In this document: positions 1 through 10,191 of the stretch, one piece after another | Numbering within the stretch: position 1 is the stretch's first letter | Layout: each line of letters opens with the position of its first letter | NCBI GenBank assembly: GCA_018993155.1 | Contig: JAGKSX010000063.1 | Span: 1-60,854, forward strand | Reading direction: 5' to 3' | Length of the DNA: 60,854 nt | Source: Hydrogenophaga sp. | Lineage (GTDB): Bacteria > Pseudomonadota > Gammaproteobacteria > Burkholderiales > Burkholderiaceae_C | Notes under the pieces: model-generated | What the model was told of the DNA's origin: nothing | The model's database searches: none | The model's input: only the letters and a program-made list of their open reading frames with translations | Position numbers and translations under genes: made by a program

Positions 1-81
1 GCCGCTGGCAATGGAGACCTGCGCTGCAAAAAGGCCATCCGGCAGAAGGCGGGGCAAAGCCGCGATGCGGTATTTGCCCAT
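1..81 (-). CDS. Hypothetical protein, N-terminal end only
   Basis: An ATG on the minus strand (complement of 79-81) opens a frame that runs off the left edge of the window for 27 codons, beginning MGKYRIAALPRLLPDG. The frame is hydrophobic and codon use fits the genome, but the fragment is too short to assign a family. No clear Shine-Dalgarno sequence is visible upstream. It could be the start of a small conserved protein or a chance frame. Confidence 0.35.
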   Translation of the reverse strand, partial: MGKYRIAALPRLLPDGLFAAQVSIASG

Positions 82-460
82 GGTGAGGGGAGACAGTCTC
101 GCAATCGTTGTGTCGTTCGTGTGAATCATCAAAAACATCAGTGGGCGGGGACGCGCGGTCGGTACCGTGGCGCCGTGGATGCCCGAAAAAAATAACAGGT
201 GGCAGCCCCATGCGCCGGGGTGCCCCACCGGTTCATCCGGTCTCGGCGTGGCGCGGATGCGTCAAGCCGGAACCGGCGCACGAGCCACGGCAGAGGCATC
301 GGCAACAGCAGGGAGGAGGAAGGCCACGGTGCTGTGAGAAAGCGGTGTGGCGGCACCTTGGAGGGGCTGGACCAGCAGCCCCTCTGCCGGGGGCGGTTGC
401 ATCCTGGCAGTGATGTCGGGATGCGGCTGGTCGCTCAAGGCGACTGCGTAATGTAACACA
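82..460. other. Non-coding stretch with no recognised gene
   Basis: About 380 bases lie between the left-edge fragment and the terminator of the receiver remnant. Several overlapping frames are open on both strands, as expected at this GC content, but none has a recognisable domain, a credible start or a plausible composition. No repeat or RNA gene was recognised. It may include decayed sequence from the same rearrangement that truncated the neighbouring genes. Confidence 0.5.
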
Positions 461-482
461 AAAGGGCCAGCCGCGCTGGCTG
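461..482 (-). terminator. Rho-independent terminator after receiver remnant
   Basis: Read on the minus strand, the stem GCCAGC/GCTGGC with a GC-rich short loop is followed by CCTTTTGTG, directly after the stop codon of the receiver remnant. Position and shape fit an intrinsic terminator for the leftward transcript. Confidence 0.6.
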
Positions 483-485
483 CCT

Positions 486-755
486 TCAGACGCCGCCTGA
501 CGCCTGGGCCCCAAACGAGGAAATGGTCTCCTGAATGAGATTCGCCAGTTTTTCGTAGGGCAAGGGCTTGTAGGCGATGACAACGGCAGTGGCGGTGCTT
601 TCCGGGCCATGCCGGATCTCCACATCCCCGGTCAGCAGAATGGACGGGATTTGTGCCCCGGCCCGCTTGCGGACCCGTTTGATCAATTCATAGCCAGACA
701 GCCCGGCGTCCAGATGAAAGTCGGTCAGGATCAGGTCGATCGGGCTGGACGTCAT
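486..755 (-). pseudogene. Response-regulator receiver domain, N-terminus missing
   Basis: The 89 residues match the second half of a CheY-like receiver: the phosphoacceptor segment LILTDFHLDAGLSGYE near residues 8-23, the LLTGD strand and the conserved YKPLPYEKL lysine motif. The first strand and acidic pair, normally 45-50 residues upstream, are absent. The remaining part resembles the C-terminal receiver of hybrid histidine kinases, including the two in this window, so the parent was probably a kinase or stand-alone regulator whose 5' part was deleted. The ATG overlaps the stop of the truncated autotransporter (AAATGA), which looks like translational coupling but is probably an accident of the junction. 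A broken gene is favoured over a functional mini-receiver because the metal-binding residues are gone. Confidence 0.7.
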
Positions 756-2611
756 TTCCAGCTTCCGGTCAGGATCAGGGTGTCCGTGCCCAGCTTTTGC
801 ACGGCGCCGGCGCCTTCGATGTTCTTGGAAAACGCGGGGGTGCTGCCGGTCCGGTTGAACACCAGGGTTGCGCCCGAATCCACCGTGACTTTGGACACCG
901 ACTCAATGCTGCTGGATGTGGTGGTGCCATCGCCCACGGTGAAGGTGCCACCCGCAACCTGGAGTTCGCCATTGGTCGAGTTGACGCCCGTCACGATCAG
1001 GTTGCCTGTGCCGGACTTGGTCCATTTGAAGTTGCCGCTGCCGCTGACCGCGCTCGAGAGCGTGAGGCTGGTGCCACCCACGTCCACCGTGCTGTCGGCC
1101 GTCAGCGTCACCGCGCCACTGAGGCTGCGCGTGCCGTTGCTGCTCTTGAGCGTGCCACCGTTCAAGGTCACCGGCTCGGCACCCACCGCGCCCAGGATGT
1201 CCAGCGTTGCGGTGCTCTGCACCGTGGTGCCATCTGCCGTCGATCCCAGGCCGCTGGCGTTGCTCACTGCCAGCGTGCCTGCGTTCACCGTCAGCGCTCC
1301 CGTGAACGTGTTGGCTCCGCCCAGCGTGATCGTGCCCACGCCTTCCTTCGCGTACGGCAGGCTGCCCGCCAGCGCGTTGTTGACCGTGGCGGTGATGCCG
1401 GTGCCGGCGGTCAAGAGCGTTTGACTGCCCGCGCTGCCCGTGAGCGCAGCTCCGCTGAGGACCATTCCCGGGGCCTGGAAGTCCAGCCCGGCGATGCTCT
1501 GCGCGGCGCTCACCGTCACAGTGCCCGGGTTGCCCGGGAACACCGCCGTCGAACCCGGCAGCCAGGGGCTCTTGGTGTTGTCTACCGTGCACCAGTTGTA
1601 GTTGACCGCGTCATCCCAGGCGCCGTTGCCGCCCAGGTTGGTGACGCAGTCGGCGCTGTTCGGCGCCCATCGCAAGCTGGCGCTCGAGCCCAGCGCCACG
1701 GAGATCACCCTGGTGGTCGGGTTGTGCAGCACCGCACCCACCATGCCCGGCGGTAGCGTGCCCAACGTGGGAAGACCCGCCATACCACCACCACCGGAGA
1801 AGTTGTACTTGATGATCGGATAGACGCCTGAGCTCAGGGTACCGCCAGTGGTGTGGCTGATGTTGATCTTGCTGTTGGACGACCCCCACTCGATTGCATT
1901 GGAGCCGGAATAGCTCACGGTGATGTCCAACAAATCGTTGTTCAGACCGCCTTGCACGCCGGGCTGGCTGAGCTGGAAGTCCAGCTGAGAACCCAACGTG
2001 GTGTAAAACTGGACGCCACTCATCGTGAGCGTGCCCGCCGCACCGAAACCACCGGGCGACAGCACCGTGTTCGCCACGCCGCCCGCGTCGAGGCCTCGAA
2101 GGATCGAGCCTCCCCCGCCCAGGGTCGTGCCAGCGGCCAGTTTCACGTAGTTGAGGCCGACGCCCGTGCTCGCCAAGTTCCCGTCTACCCACAAGGAGCC
2201 CCCGTTGACCAGCACCTGCCCTGTGTGGCTGTTGGATGTGCTCGTCAGCACCAGGCGTCCTGAGCCGATCTTGGTCAGGTCACCGGTGCCACCGACCGCA
2301 CCCGACAGGGTAAAGGTGTCCGTCCAACTCGACTTGCTGCCACCTATGGAGGTACACCAGTTTTTCGGGGTTGCTGAAGAGTGCCAATACTGCGTGGCCC
2401 CTCCACCACCCAGGCTTGCCGCGGAACAGTCGCTGCTGAAAGGTGCCCAAATCAAGGTCTGAGCATGACTGCTCGAGGCTGCGCCAACGAGCAGACTGCC
2501 CGCGATCATCAAGAGCCGCCACCATTTGCCCTCCCTGAGCCATGGGGCTCTTTCGCCGGGCTTTGAGATGGATTCCATTGGGGCGATGTGCATCTTTTTC
2601 ATGGGTTGCAT
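752..2611 (-). pseudogene. Autotransporter passenger, C-terminal barrel missing
   Basis: 619 residues. A long signal peptide (about residues 1-50, ending near SSSHAQ) is followed by a Gly/Ser/Thr/Asn-rich passenger with repeated autotransporter-type beta-strand units such as KIGSGRLVLTSTSNSHTG, GVGTITLGGANTFTGALTV and KLGTDTLILTGS. Such passengers normally continue for hundreds of residues and end in a 250-300-residue translocator barrel. Here the frame stops inside a repeat, three residues after LTGS, exactly where receiver-domain sequence begins. Two tryptophan/cysteine-rich units (APFSSDC and APNSADC) suggest an internal duplication. Without the barrel it could not reach the surface alone, so it is called truncated. 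It starts 17 bases after the large DUF11 gene. The start may instead be the ATG at 2602 or 2578. Confidence 0.7.
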
Positions 2612-2628
2612 GTCTCGTCAGTCCGGGA

Positions 2629-5600
2629 TCAGCGTTGGGCGGCCACCGCAGTGGCAGCGGCCTGCACAAAAAGTGCGTACCCCCCACTCACGTCTGGCTC
2701 TACTGACGTGGTCGAAGCGGTGGCAAAAGGCACGGGCTGCGTGTCCAGGCTCATGCCGACGGCGCAGCCGCAGGTCTTGAGCAGCAGGCTGCGCACGGCC
2801 TTGGCGCGCGGCAGCCAGATGGCGTCCACGCGTGCCGGTTCGTCGCCGTGGCCCAGGCTGAGTTCGAGGCGGCGCGCCTTGGCCTGTTTGAGCAGGGTGC
2901 CCAGGCGTTCCAGCCGTGCTTTGCCGGCGGGCAGCAACTCGGTGCCGTCGCCTTTGAACAGGAAGGCTTCGCTCCACTGCAGGCGGCTGGCCAGGGGGTC
3001 GGTGAGGCCGTCGGGCTCGGCGGCGGCCACGGGCGCTGGCTTGGCCGCAGCCGGTTCGGGGGCGGGCGGTGCGGCGGGCGGGGCTTCCAGCCGCGCGGCG
3101 GGCGCCGCGCCCTTCGAAGACGACGACGTGGCCGAGGCACCACCCCCCAGGCCGAGGTTGGTTTCGTCGAACTTGAAGCGAAGGCGCAGGTACCAGCCAC
3201 GGTGGGTGTAGTTGGTGCCGGCGAGCTCGTCGTCGCGCAGGCCGCGCCAGTTGTAACCACCCGAGACCCACAGGCCGGGGGAGACCTGGTAGCCGAGCTC
3301 GAGGCCGAGCAGGGACTGGCGGGCGCCCCCCCGCGGGCGCAGCAGGCCGAGCTGCACGCCCAGGTCCCAGTCGGGGGTGAGGTCGCGGGTGTAGCGGGCG
3401 TGCAGCAGCTGGGTGAAGGTGCTGCTGGTGGCGATGTCGTCGGCCACGCGGTTGATGCGCGCGGCGTAGCGGCCGGTGATGACTTCACCGCGCCGGGGGT
3501 TGACGTTGATCACGCCGGCCACGAGGTGGGTGTTGTAGTCGCCGGGCAGGGCGGCGCCCTGGGTGCCGTACAGGCTGTAGGCGCTGCCGCCCGTGTTGCC
3601 GGCGGTGATGGTTTCCTGGCGGCGCTCGTAGCGCAGCAGGCCGTTGACGACGTCGGTGTGGGCCGGGCGCCAGGCGAGGCCCACCTGCATGCGCGAGAGG
3701 CGGCGCGTGCCGGCTTTGTCATCACCGGTCTGGGTGAGCACGGTGCGGGCTAGCACGGACCAGTCGTTGTCCAGACGGTAGGCGCCGGCGAGATTGAGCA
3801 GCCAGGAGCTGGCGTCGCCGGCTTCGCGCCATTCCAGGGCGCTGCTGCCGCGCCACGGGCCGCTGCTGTAGTCCAGCCCGAGGGCAAGGGCGGTGGCGTC
3901 GTCGCCGGTGCCACTGAGCTGTTTGGAATGTTCGGCCGAGCCGCTGAGTTGCAGGTGCTCGGTGATGGCGTAGGTGTTGCGCAGGCCGGTGCCGTTGCTG
4001 GTGCCGCGCGTGCCCATGCGGTATTCGTTGAAGACGCGCCCGCCTTCCATGTAGGCGCCGTCGACGCCGACGATGCTGGTGATGCGGTTGGTGTCGGTGC
4101 CGTTGTCGTAGAGGCCGGAATTGAATTCGCGGCGGCCATAGACGCGCGCGTTGGCACCCACCGCATAGGAGCCACCCACCGCGAGGAGGCGGCGGTCGGT
4201 GTCGTGCAGGTCTTGTTCGACTTCACCAAACACTTCGGCAGCGGGCAGGATGGGCGGGCGGGCGGTGAGGCGCACGCGGGCGGTGGTGGTGTCCACGGCG
4301 TCGGGCGTGGCGGTGGCCGGGCTGAGGTTGGAGGCCGCGCCGCCCATGCCCGCCATGCCGGGGGTGGCGGTGCCGGGGGCTGCGCCGTAGTCGAAGCTGC
4401 CGGATCGGGTGCTGGCGGTGTTGCCGTCGCGCACGCCGGCTTCGATGGCGACGTTGTCGCTGAGCTTCTTGTGCACGGCCACGGCGACGTTGCGCGAAGG
4501 CGTGGCGTCGGGCAGGTTGTCGTTGCGGCTGTAGGTGGCTTCGGCGCGCAGGCGGGTGGTGTCGTTGATGGGGTACTCGGCGCGCGCGGTGCCTTCGGTG
4601 CGGCCCGCGCTGGTGGTGGCGCCGGGGTTTTCGAAGGTGGCATCGGTGCGGCTGGCTTCAGCGCTGAGCTTGAGGTCGCCATCGGCGTAGCGCACTTCCA
4701 CACGCTGGGCACCTCCGGTGCCGACGGCGTCGGACTCGGTGCGCACGACCTCGGCGGCGACCACGGTGTTGTCGCCCACACGGCCGAGCACGGTCACGGC
4801 CTGCAGGCTCCGGCGGTGGTTTTCGGGGTTGTCGTCCTTGGCGGCGGCCACGCCGACCTGCACGCGTTCGCCGAGTTTGAACTGGGCGTCCACGCCGGCG
4901 TTGAGGTACTCGGGGCCGCCCTGGTTGACTTCGTAGCTGACGCGCAGGGACTGGGGGTTGAGATCAGCGTCCACAGAGGGCAGGGGCGCGGCGAGCATCA
5001 GGCGCCGGGTGAGGGGCTCGAGCGTGTAGTCGGTGTTGCGCACGAGCTTGCGCGCAGAGAGCACCAGCTGCGGCTGCGTGCGGCTGCGCACCAGCAATTC
5101 AACCTGCTCGCTGTTGGGCACGATGTCGCCAATGCCACTGAGGAAGTAGAAGGACAGGCCGTTGGCCGGCACTTCCTCGACCTGCTGTTTGCTGGCGGTC
5201 TGGGCGGCGTGGCTGGTGACGCGCACGCGCTCTGTTTCGTAGTGGTGCTTGACGCCGTTGAGCGAGCGGTTGACCTGGCTGAGCTTGCGCACCTCCGGGC
5301 TGGCGCTGGAGGTGAAGTCACCGTAGAGCAGGTAGGAGCGCTCCTTGTCGATGCGCACGTAGAGCTTGCCCACGCTCTGGGCGTCGTAGCCCCGGGTGGA
5401 ATCGTCGCCGTAGATGGGGTAGTACTCGTCGGGCCGGATGTCGCGGAACAGCCGGTCCTTGGTGGTCTTGTCGGAGTCATAGGCGGCGGTGAGCAGGTAG
5501 TCGCCCTTGACCGCGCCTTTGAAATAGAAGGCGGTGCGGCCGGACGCGCGGCCGTGCTTGCCCTCGCGCACGAAGCTGCTGAGTTCGGCTTCGAAGGCGC

Positions 5601-8600
5601 TGCCGTGGCTGTCGGCACCCGCAGGCAGCTTGGCGCGCTCGCCAGCGGCGAACACGGCTTCGACGATGCCGATGCCGCTCATGGGTTGCAGGTGGGGCAG
5701 CAGGGTGAGCAGGTTGTCGCGCACGAGCAAACCGCTGGTGGCGCGCACGCGCACGGCGCCGGGTTCGGCGGGGGGCGTGAATGGAATGCGGCCGACACCG
5801 CCTTCGATGAAGACTTGCGTGCCGGGTTCGAGGGGGTTGAGGTCGGCGTCGGCAAAGCTGCCCCGGTCGGCTTCGAGGGTGACGGCGGTGCGGGCGGTGA
5901 CGGGCACGCCCGCGCTGTCGGTGAGGCGCACGACCATGGGGAAGGGGGTCAGGGGGTCGGCGTAGACACGCTCGGCCGCGGCATCGATGTGCAGCTGGGC
6001 GAGTTCGTCCGGCGCGGTGATGTTCAGCGCGACGGTGTCGCGCGGGTTGCCCATGGGGTCGACGACCGTGAGCTGCAGGCGGTTGGCGCCGGGCTGCAGA
6101 GCCACGCCGATGTATTCCCAGGCGGTGGTGGCGGTGCTGCCCAGATCGGCCTTTTTGCCGACACGGCGTTCGCTCACGTCCACGCCGCCCACACTCAGGC
6201 GCAGGGCCGTGCCGAGCGGTCCTTTGACGCGCACATTGAGCTGGCGCGTGGGCACGGTGTCACCGTCCTTGAGGTCGATGAAGGCGGGTTGGTTGTTCAG
6301 GCCGGGCAGGGCGGTTTCCAACGCCACGGGCGTGGCGGCGGGCAGCGGGTCGAGCGCACCCACGGGCACGGGCGAGGCAGCGCGCCCCGGGGTGACCGGT
6401 GCACCCGGCGTGGCGACGCCACCGAGCGCGGAGGGCAGGTCGATCAAGGGCGCGGAGGCGGGTGCCACGCTGCCCAAACCGCCATGTGAGGTGGCCGGCC
6501 CCGGGCCGGAGGCGGCCGTGGCGGCCATCGAGGGGGTGAGGCGCAGCTTGACGGCGGTGTCGAGTTCGTTGCCCACCTTGGCGCCTTCGCGGCGCTTCTG
6601 CACGGCGTCGAGCAAGCCGGGCGCGCCGCAGTTGGTGATCGGGAAATTGGCTTTGGCGAGCTCGCCTTTCTTGAGGTCGATGAAGCGGCTGTCGGCGCTG
6701 CCGGCGTTGCGGTTGTCCCAGGGCTGGAGTTCAGCGCCAGCAGGCAGGGTGCGGCGATCGAGCTTGACGACGTGCGTGACGGGTTTGAGGCCAAAGAGGC
6801 TCCAGCGGCCTTCGCCGTCGGTGATGACGCTGGTGCCGTTTTCCAGGAACAGGCGCACGCCGGGCACGCCCCATTCCTTGTCACCGTCCTGCTCGCCGTT
6901 GCGGTTGCAGTCGAGCCAGACCTTGCCGATGGCGAAGGCGTCGTCGGCGAACACGCCGCCAGTGACCTTGACGCTGTGGGTGGCCTCATTGGAAGTGGCG
7001 CCGTTGGAGCGCGCGACGGCGCGGTTGATCGCCGGCGCAGCGGTCGGGGCGCCAACCCCCACCTTCACGCGGAACTGCACGCTCACGCTGGCCCCGCTGG
7101 CCAGGGCGTGGGTGGGCTGGTCGAACACGATCGAAGGGCCCGCGCCGCCGCTGGGGTCGGCCACGCGCACGCCATTGAAGAAGGTGGTGCCGGCCACATA
7201 GGCGAAGCCGGGCGGCAGGGTATCGGTGAAGCTGACGCCGGTGAGGGTCGCGCTGCTGCGGTTGGTGAGGTTCAGCTTGTAGTCGATGAAATCACCGAGT
7301 TCGAGCTCCTTCTTGTTGGCGCCTTTTTCGAGGAACAGGATGTTGTTGCGGGAGCTGGCCGGGTCCAGCGGAATGTGGTTGTGCAGCACTTCGCAGATGG
7401 CGCCGGCGGGGCCGTTGCGGCCCGAAACCGCGCTGGCGTACCAGGTGGTGGGGTCGTTGCCTTGTGGTGCGGTGGCATTCGGCACCACGTCGCCGCAGGC
7501 GGTGAACGTGCCCGATTGCGGCGCGATGTTCGAGCTGAAGTAGGCGTTGCCGCTCGTGGGTGGGGTGACGCTGATGGTGTAGGTGCAGAGGTTCTGCACC
7601 GGTGGGGAGGCCCAGAAGAACTGGTATTCGCCGGAGGCGCTGGTGAGCATGCTCACGCTGCCATCGGCGTGGTAGGTGAAGGCGGGAGAGGCGCCACCCG
7701 CAATCTCGGCGGGGGTGATGGGCGGGGCTGGCACGCCGTCCTGGCAGGACGTGCGCTGCAGGCGCACCGTGGCGCCCGCAATGGGTGCCCGCGTGACAGA
7801 GTCGTAGACGACGCCCTGCGGGTCGATCAGCAGCACGACCTCGATCACGCTGTTGGTGGCCGCAACGGTGTGGGTCGCGTTCGCGGCGTTGCTGTCGTAG
7901 GCCACGGCCCAGACACGGTGGGAGAGTCTGGCGTTCGCCCCATGGATGGGTGTCAGATTCACTTTCACCGTGAAGGTGATGGTTTCGGAAGCGCCTGCGG
8001 CCAGCGTGCCATTGCCGTCGGTGAGCGACAGCACACCATCCAGCGGCGCACCGCTGCTGGTATCGATGCTGTTGCCACAAGGAGGCTGGTTGGGCACGAC
8101 GCCGGTGTAGTCCGTGTTGACCGCCAGCTTGCCGTCGTGCGTGGTCGGGCCTGCGGTCATCCGCCAGCCGGTGACGTTGTTGCCGGACGAAGACCTGATG
8201 GCGCACTCCAGGTTGTTGAACACCCGCACACCCACCGCCGGGGTGGCACCGTTGTTGGTGACCTTGATGGTGTGGTCAATCTCGAATTCGCCGTTGCCCA
8301 GGCGGCGCGGCATGCTGGCGGTGTGGGCGACGCTGAGCAGGGGCGGCGTGGACACGGGCGTCTCGGAGGCCTGGGTCTGCGGCAGGCCATTGCCCAGCGG
8401 GTCGGGATCGGCGCCATTGGCGGAGCCGGTGTCCGCGACATCGGGCGCCACATCAGGCGCGCGGGCGGCTTCGGCCATGGCCTGGGTGCGCACGTCGCCA
8501 ACGCGCCCCATGAAATTGACACGCACCTGGTACTGGAGGGTGAGGTCGCCGCCGGGGGGCAGAAAACCTTCGCTGCCCAGCAGGTTGTCCTGGCCGTCGG

Positions 8601-10062
8601 CGTGCCCGGTGTAGTTTGTGGACAGTGACACCTTGGTGGTGGAAGGGCTGGCCGCCACGGTGCGCAGGCTGCCCGGCACCAGGGTGTACTGACCCGGTGA
8701 GGGCACCTCCGCCTGGGTCCACGTGCCCAGGCTGTTGCCCATGACGGTTTGCTGGAGTCGGTGGAGCAGGCGGGGGTTGTAGAGTGGCGCGTTTCCGTAG
8801 TTGCGCAGCCGTGCCCGGAAAGTGACGATGGCGGTGCCGTCGGCCGTGCCAAGCGCGTCGGCCTGGGGTACCACCGACACGGCCTGCAAGGCCACGCCCA
8901 GGCGGTTGTCGCTGATGGGCAGCACGATGGCATTGCTGCGCACGGCGGTGGGCTGACCACCATCCGCGTAAAGGATTTCACCCACGTTGACCACGTCCGA
9001 GGGCAGGCCAGGGGCCACGGGCTTGAGCTTGGCCTGGAAACTCATCGAAGCGGCGGCGCCCCCATCCAGGCTGCGCAGCAGGCCGACAGCGACTTCGACG
9101 GCGTCGGCGTGATCGCCGCTGCGGTACTCGAACATCGGATCGCCTGCGAGCCGGTACAGGCGCAGGGCATCGACCTGGGACGGTTTCAAGGAGTTCGCAA
9201 CGTACTGGGTGCCGGCGGGAATCTCGTCACGCAGCAGCACGAGTGACCTGGATGTGCCGTCAACCTTCAAGGGCTTCGTGGTCGTTGGGTCGGTTGAAGC
9301 AGGGGCGGCGGTCTGGGTGCCGATGCTGTTGGCAGCCAGGGTGAAGTCCAGCGTGCTGGCACCCCGCAACAGCGCGCCTGCGCTGGAAACGGTCTTGGAC
9401 AAGGACACCGACGCGCCCGTGCCAATCTGGACGCGGGTTCGGGCTGTCGCGGTCTGCTCGTTTGCCGTCACGGCCGAGAGCGACACGCAGGCCGTGCCCG
9501 AGGCGACGACAGGCACCCCACCCAGGACGAGCAGGCTTGCGCTCTGGCCGGCCAACAGCGTCACGGTTCCCGGGGCCGTGACGGTCTCCTGGGCTTCAAC
9601 CACCCCATTGCGGTTCGTGTCCAGCGCCAGCCGAAGGTTGCTCAAGGTCGCGGTGGCGGGATCGCTGCAGCCGGTGGCGCCTGGTTGCAAGGTGTAGCGG
9701 GATTCGACGTTGCCGGTGTTGGTGAGCTGATAGGCCATGGACACCTGGACCCCGGCAGGCGTGCGCAGACTGGTCGGCCCCGTGAGGGTGAACAACTCGA
9801 CGGCAGCCACGTTGACCAGGACCACCTCCGACCACGCGGTGACGGGCTGCACCATGCCGGGCATGAGAAAGCTGGCGTGAGCCTGGGTGGCGATGCGCGT
9901 GCCGGCCTGTACGGCTTGCGCGGTCTGCAGGTGGCTCAGCCACATCACCAGGATGAGCACGCATTGCAGCCATACGGCCCCTGTGAACGGGCTGCGGCGT
10001 CCCATGCCGGGGCTGGGATGCGCCGTCCGCCGGATTGAATGTAGGTTGGTCACGCTGTTCAT
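2629..10062 (-). CDS. Giant DUF11/outer-membrane/OmpA-like surface protein
   Basis: About 2477 residues from the ATG at 10062. A signal sequence lies near residues 19-50 (hydrophobic WLQCVLILVMWL, cleavage near AQAVQA). Several DUF11-type repeats follow, with signatures such as VTNNGATPAVGVRVFNNLEC and LNLTNRSSATLTGVSFTDT, then an SdrD-B-like unit (GKVWLDCNRNGEQDGDKEWG), a Pro/Ala linker and Ig-like modules. A long beta-rich region with alternating hydrophobic strands (from FEAELSSFVREG to LGLELGYQVSPGLWVSGGYNWRG) looks like an outer-membrane barrel. A Pro/Ala linker leads to a C-terminal OmpA-like segment (LLPAGKARLERLGTLLKQAK). It is probably a cell-envelope adhesin or scaffold anchored to the outer membrane. 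The frame is open further upstream to 10167, but that extension crosses three hairpins and has no surface-protein character. The exact family is not named with confidence. Confidence 0.75.
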   Translation of the reverse strand: MNSVTNLHSIRRTAHPSPGMGRRSPFTGAVWLQCVLILVMWLSHLQTAQAVQAGTRIATQAHASFLMPGMVQPVTAWSEVVLVNVAAVELFTLTGPTSLRTPAGVQVSMAYQLTNTGNVESRYTLQPGATGCSDPATATLSNLRLALDTNRNGVVEAQETVTAPGTVTLLAGQSASLLVLGGVPVVASGTACVSLSAVTANEQTATARTRVQIGTGASVSLSKTVSSAGALLRGASTLDFTLAANSIGTQTAAPASTDPTTTKPLKVDGTSRSLVLLRDEIPAGTQYVANSLKPSQVDALRLYRLAGDPMFEYRSGDHADAVEVAVGLLRSLDGGAAASMSFQAKLKPVAPGLPSDVVNVGEILYADGGQPTAVRSNAIVLPISDNRLGVALQAVSVVPQADALGTADGTAIVTFRARLRNYGNAPLYNPRLLHRLQQTVMGNSLGTWTQAEVPSPGQYTLVPGSLRTVAASPSTTKVSLSTNYTGHADGQDNLLGSEGFLPPGGDLTLQYQVRVNFMGRVGDVRTQAMAEAARAPDVAPDVADTGSANGADPDPLGNGLPQTQASETPVSTPPLLSVAHTASMPRRLGNGEFEIDHTIKVTNNGATPAVGVRVFNNLECAIRSSSGNNVTGWRMTAGPTTHDGKLAVNTDYTGVVPNQPPCGNSIDTSSGAPLDGVLSLTDGNGTLAAGASETITFTVKVNLTPIHGANARLSHRVWAVAYDSNAANATHTVAATNSVIEVVLLIDPQGVVYDSVTRAPIAGATVRLQRTSCQDGVPAPPITPAEIAGGASPAFTYHADGSVSMLTSASGEYQFFWASPPVQNLCTYTISVTPPTSGNAYFSSNIAPQSGTFTACGDVVPNATAPQGNDPTTWYASAVSGRNGPAGAICEVLHNHIPLDPASSRNNILFLEKGANKKELELGDFIDYKLNLTNRSSATLTGVSFTDTLPPGFAYVAGTTFFNGVRVADPSGGAGPSIVFDQPTHALASGASVSVQFRVKVGVGAPTAAPAINRAVARSNGATSNEATHSVKVTGGVFADDAFAIGKVWLDCNRNGEQDGDKEWGVPGVRLFLENGTSVITDGEGRWSLFGLKPVTHVVKLDRRTLPAGAELQPWDNRNAGSADSRFIDLKKGELAKANFPITNCGAPGLLDAVQKRREGAKVGNELDTAVKLRLTPSMAATAASGPGPATSHGGLGSVAPASAPLIDLPSALGGVATPGAPVTPGRAASPVPVGALDPLPAATPVALETALPGLNNQPAFIDLKDGDTVPTRQLNVRVKGPLGTALRLSVGGVDVSERRVGKKADLGSTATTAWEYIGVALQPGANRLQLTVVDPMGNPRDTVALNITAPDELAQLHIDAAAERVYADPLTPFPMVVRLTDSAGVPVTARTAVTLEADRGSFADADLNPLEPGTQVFIEGGVGRIPFTPPAEPGAVRVRATSGLLVRDNLLTLLPHLQPMSGIGIVEAVFAAGERAKLPAGADSHGSAFEAELSSFVREGKHGRASGRTAFYFKGAVKGDYLLTAAYDSDKTTKDRLFRDIRPDEYYPIYGDDSTRGYDAQSVGKLYVRIDKERSYLLYGDFTSSASPEVRKLSQVNRSLNGVKHHYETERVRVTSHAAQTASKQQVEEVPANGLSFYFLSGIGDIVPNSEQVELLVRSRTQPQLVLSARKLVRNTDYTLEPLTRRLMLAAPLPSVDADLNPQSLRVSYEVNQGGPEYLNAGVDAQFKLGERVQVGVAAAKDDNPENHRRSLQAVTVLGRVGDNTVVAAEVVRTESDAVGTGGAQRVEVRYADGDLKLSAEASRTDATFENPGATTSAGRTEGTARAEYPINDTTRLRAEATYSRNDNLPDATPSRNVAVAVHKKLSDNVAIEAGVRDGNTASTRSGSFDYGAAPGTATPGMAGMGGAASNLSPATATPDAVDTTTARVRLTARPPILPAAEVFGEVEQDLHDTDRRLLAVGGSYAVGANARVYGRREFNSGLYDNGTDTNRITSIVGVDGAYMEGGRVFNEYRMGTRGTSNGTGLRNTYAITEHLQLSGSAEHSKQLSGTGDDATALALGLDYSSGPWRGSSALEWREAGDASSWLLNLAGAYRLDNDWSVLARTVLTQTGDDKAGTRRLSRMQVGLAWRPAHTDVVNGLLRYERRQETITAGNTGGSAYSLYGTQGAALPGDYNTHLVAGVINVNPRRGEVITGRYAARINRVADDIATSSTFTQLLHARYTRDLTPDWDLGVQLGLLRPRGGARQSLLGLELGYQVSPGLWVSGGYNWRGLRDDELAGTNYTHRGWYLRLRFKFDETNLGLGGGASATSSSSKGAAPAARLEAPPAAPPAPEPAAAKPAPVAAAEPDGLTDPLASRLQWSEAFLFKGDGTELLPAGKARLERLGTLLKQAKARRLELSLGHGDEPARVDAIWLPRAKAVRSLLLKTCGCAVGMSLDTQPVPFATASTTSVEPDVSGGYALFVQAAATAVAAQR

Positions 10063-10084
10063 GGGTGTGTGGAGTTGCCCTGGT

Positions 10085-10171
10085 CTCTTTCTCAAGCACC
10101 TGCCCGAGGCACTTGAGAAAGAGGAGGTGGCCGAAGCCACCTCCACCGATGGCGCGCCGGGCGCCATCGGT
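10085..10171 (-). terminator. Three stacked hairpins between DUF11 genes
   Basis: On the minus strand, downstream of the DUF11 remnant, three perfect stem-loops lie end to end. The 11-bp stem ACCGATGGCGC (10145-10155/10161-10171) comes first, then the 9-bp stem GGAGGTGGC with a TTCG tetraloop (10123-10144), then the 12-bp stem CTCTTTCTCAAG (10085-10096/10112-10123). The TTCG hairpin followed by TCTTTCT resembles an intrinsic terminator for the upstream gene. The last stem ends 22 bases before the start of the giant surface-protein gene, so the array could also insulate or attenuate it. Confidence 0.6.
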
Positions 10172-10191
10172 GTCGGTTGAGGACCTTGTCG

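Noticed and set aside
10063-10167. N-terminal extension of the giant surface protein to 10167
   Set aside because: The extra 35 codons are the translated hairpin array; they are not signal-peptide-like, and the ATG at 10062 is followed by a normal signal sequence.
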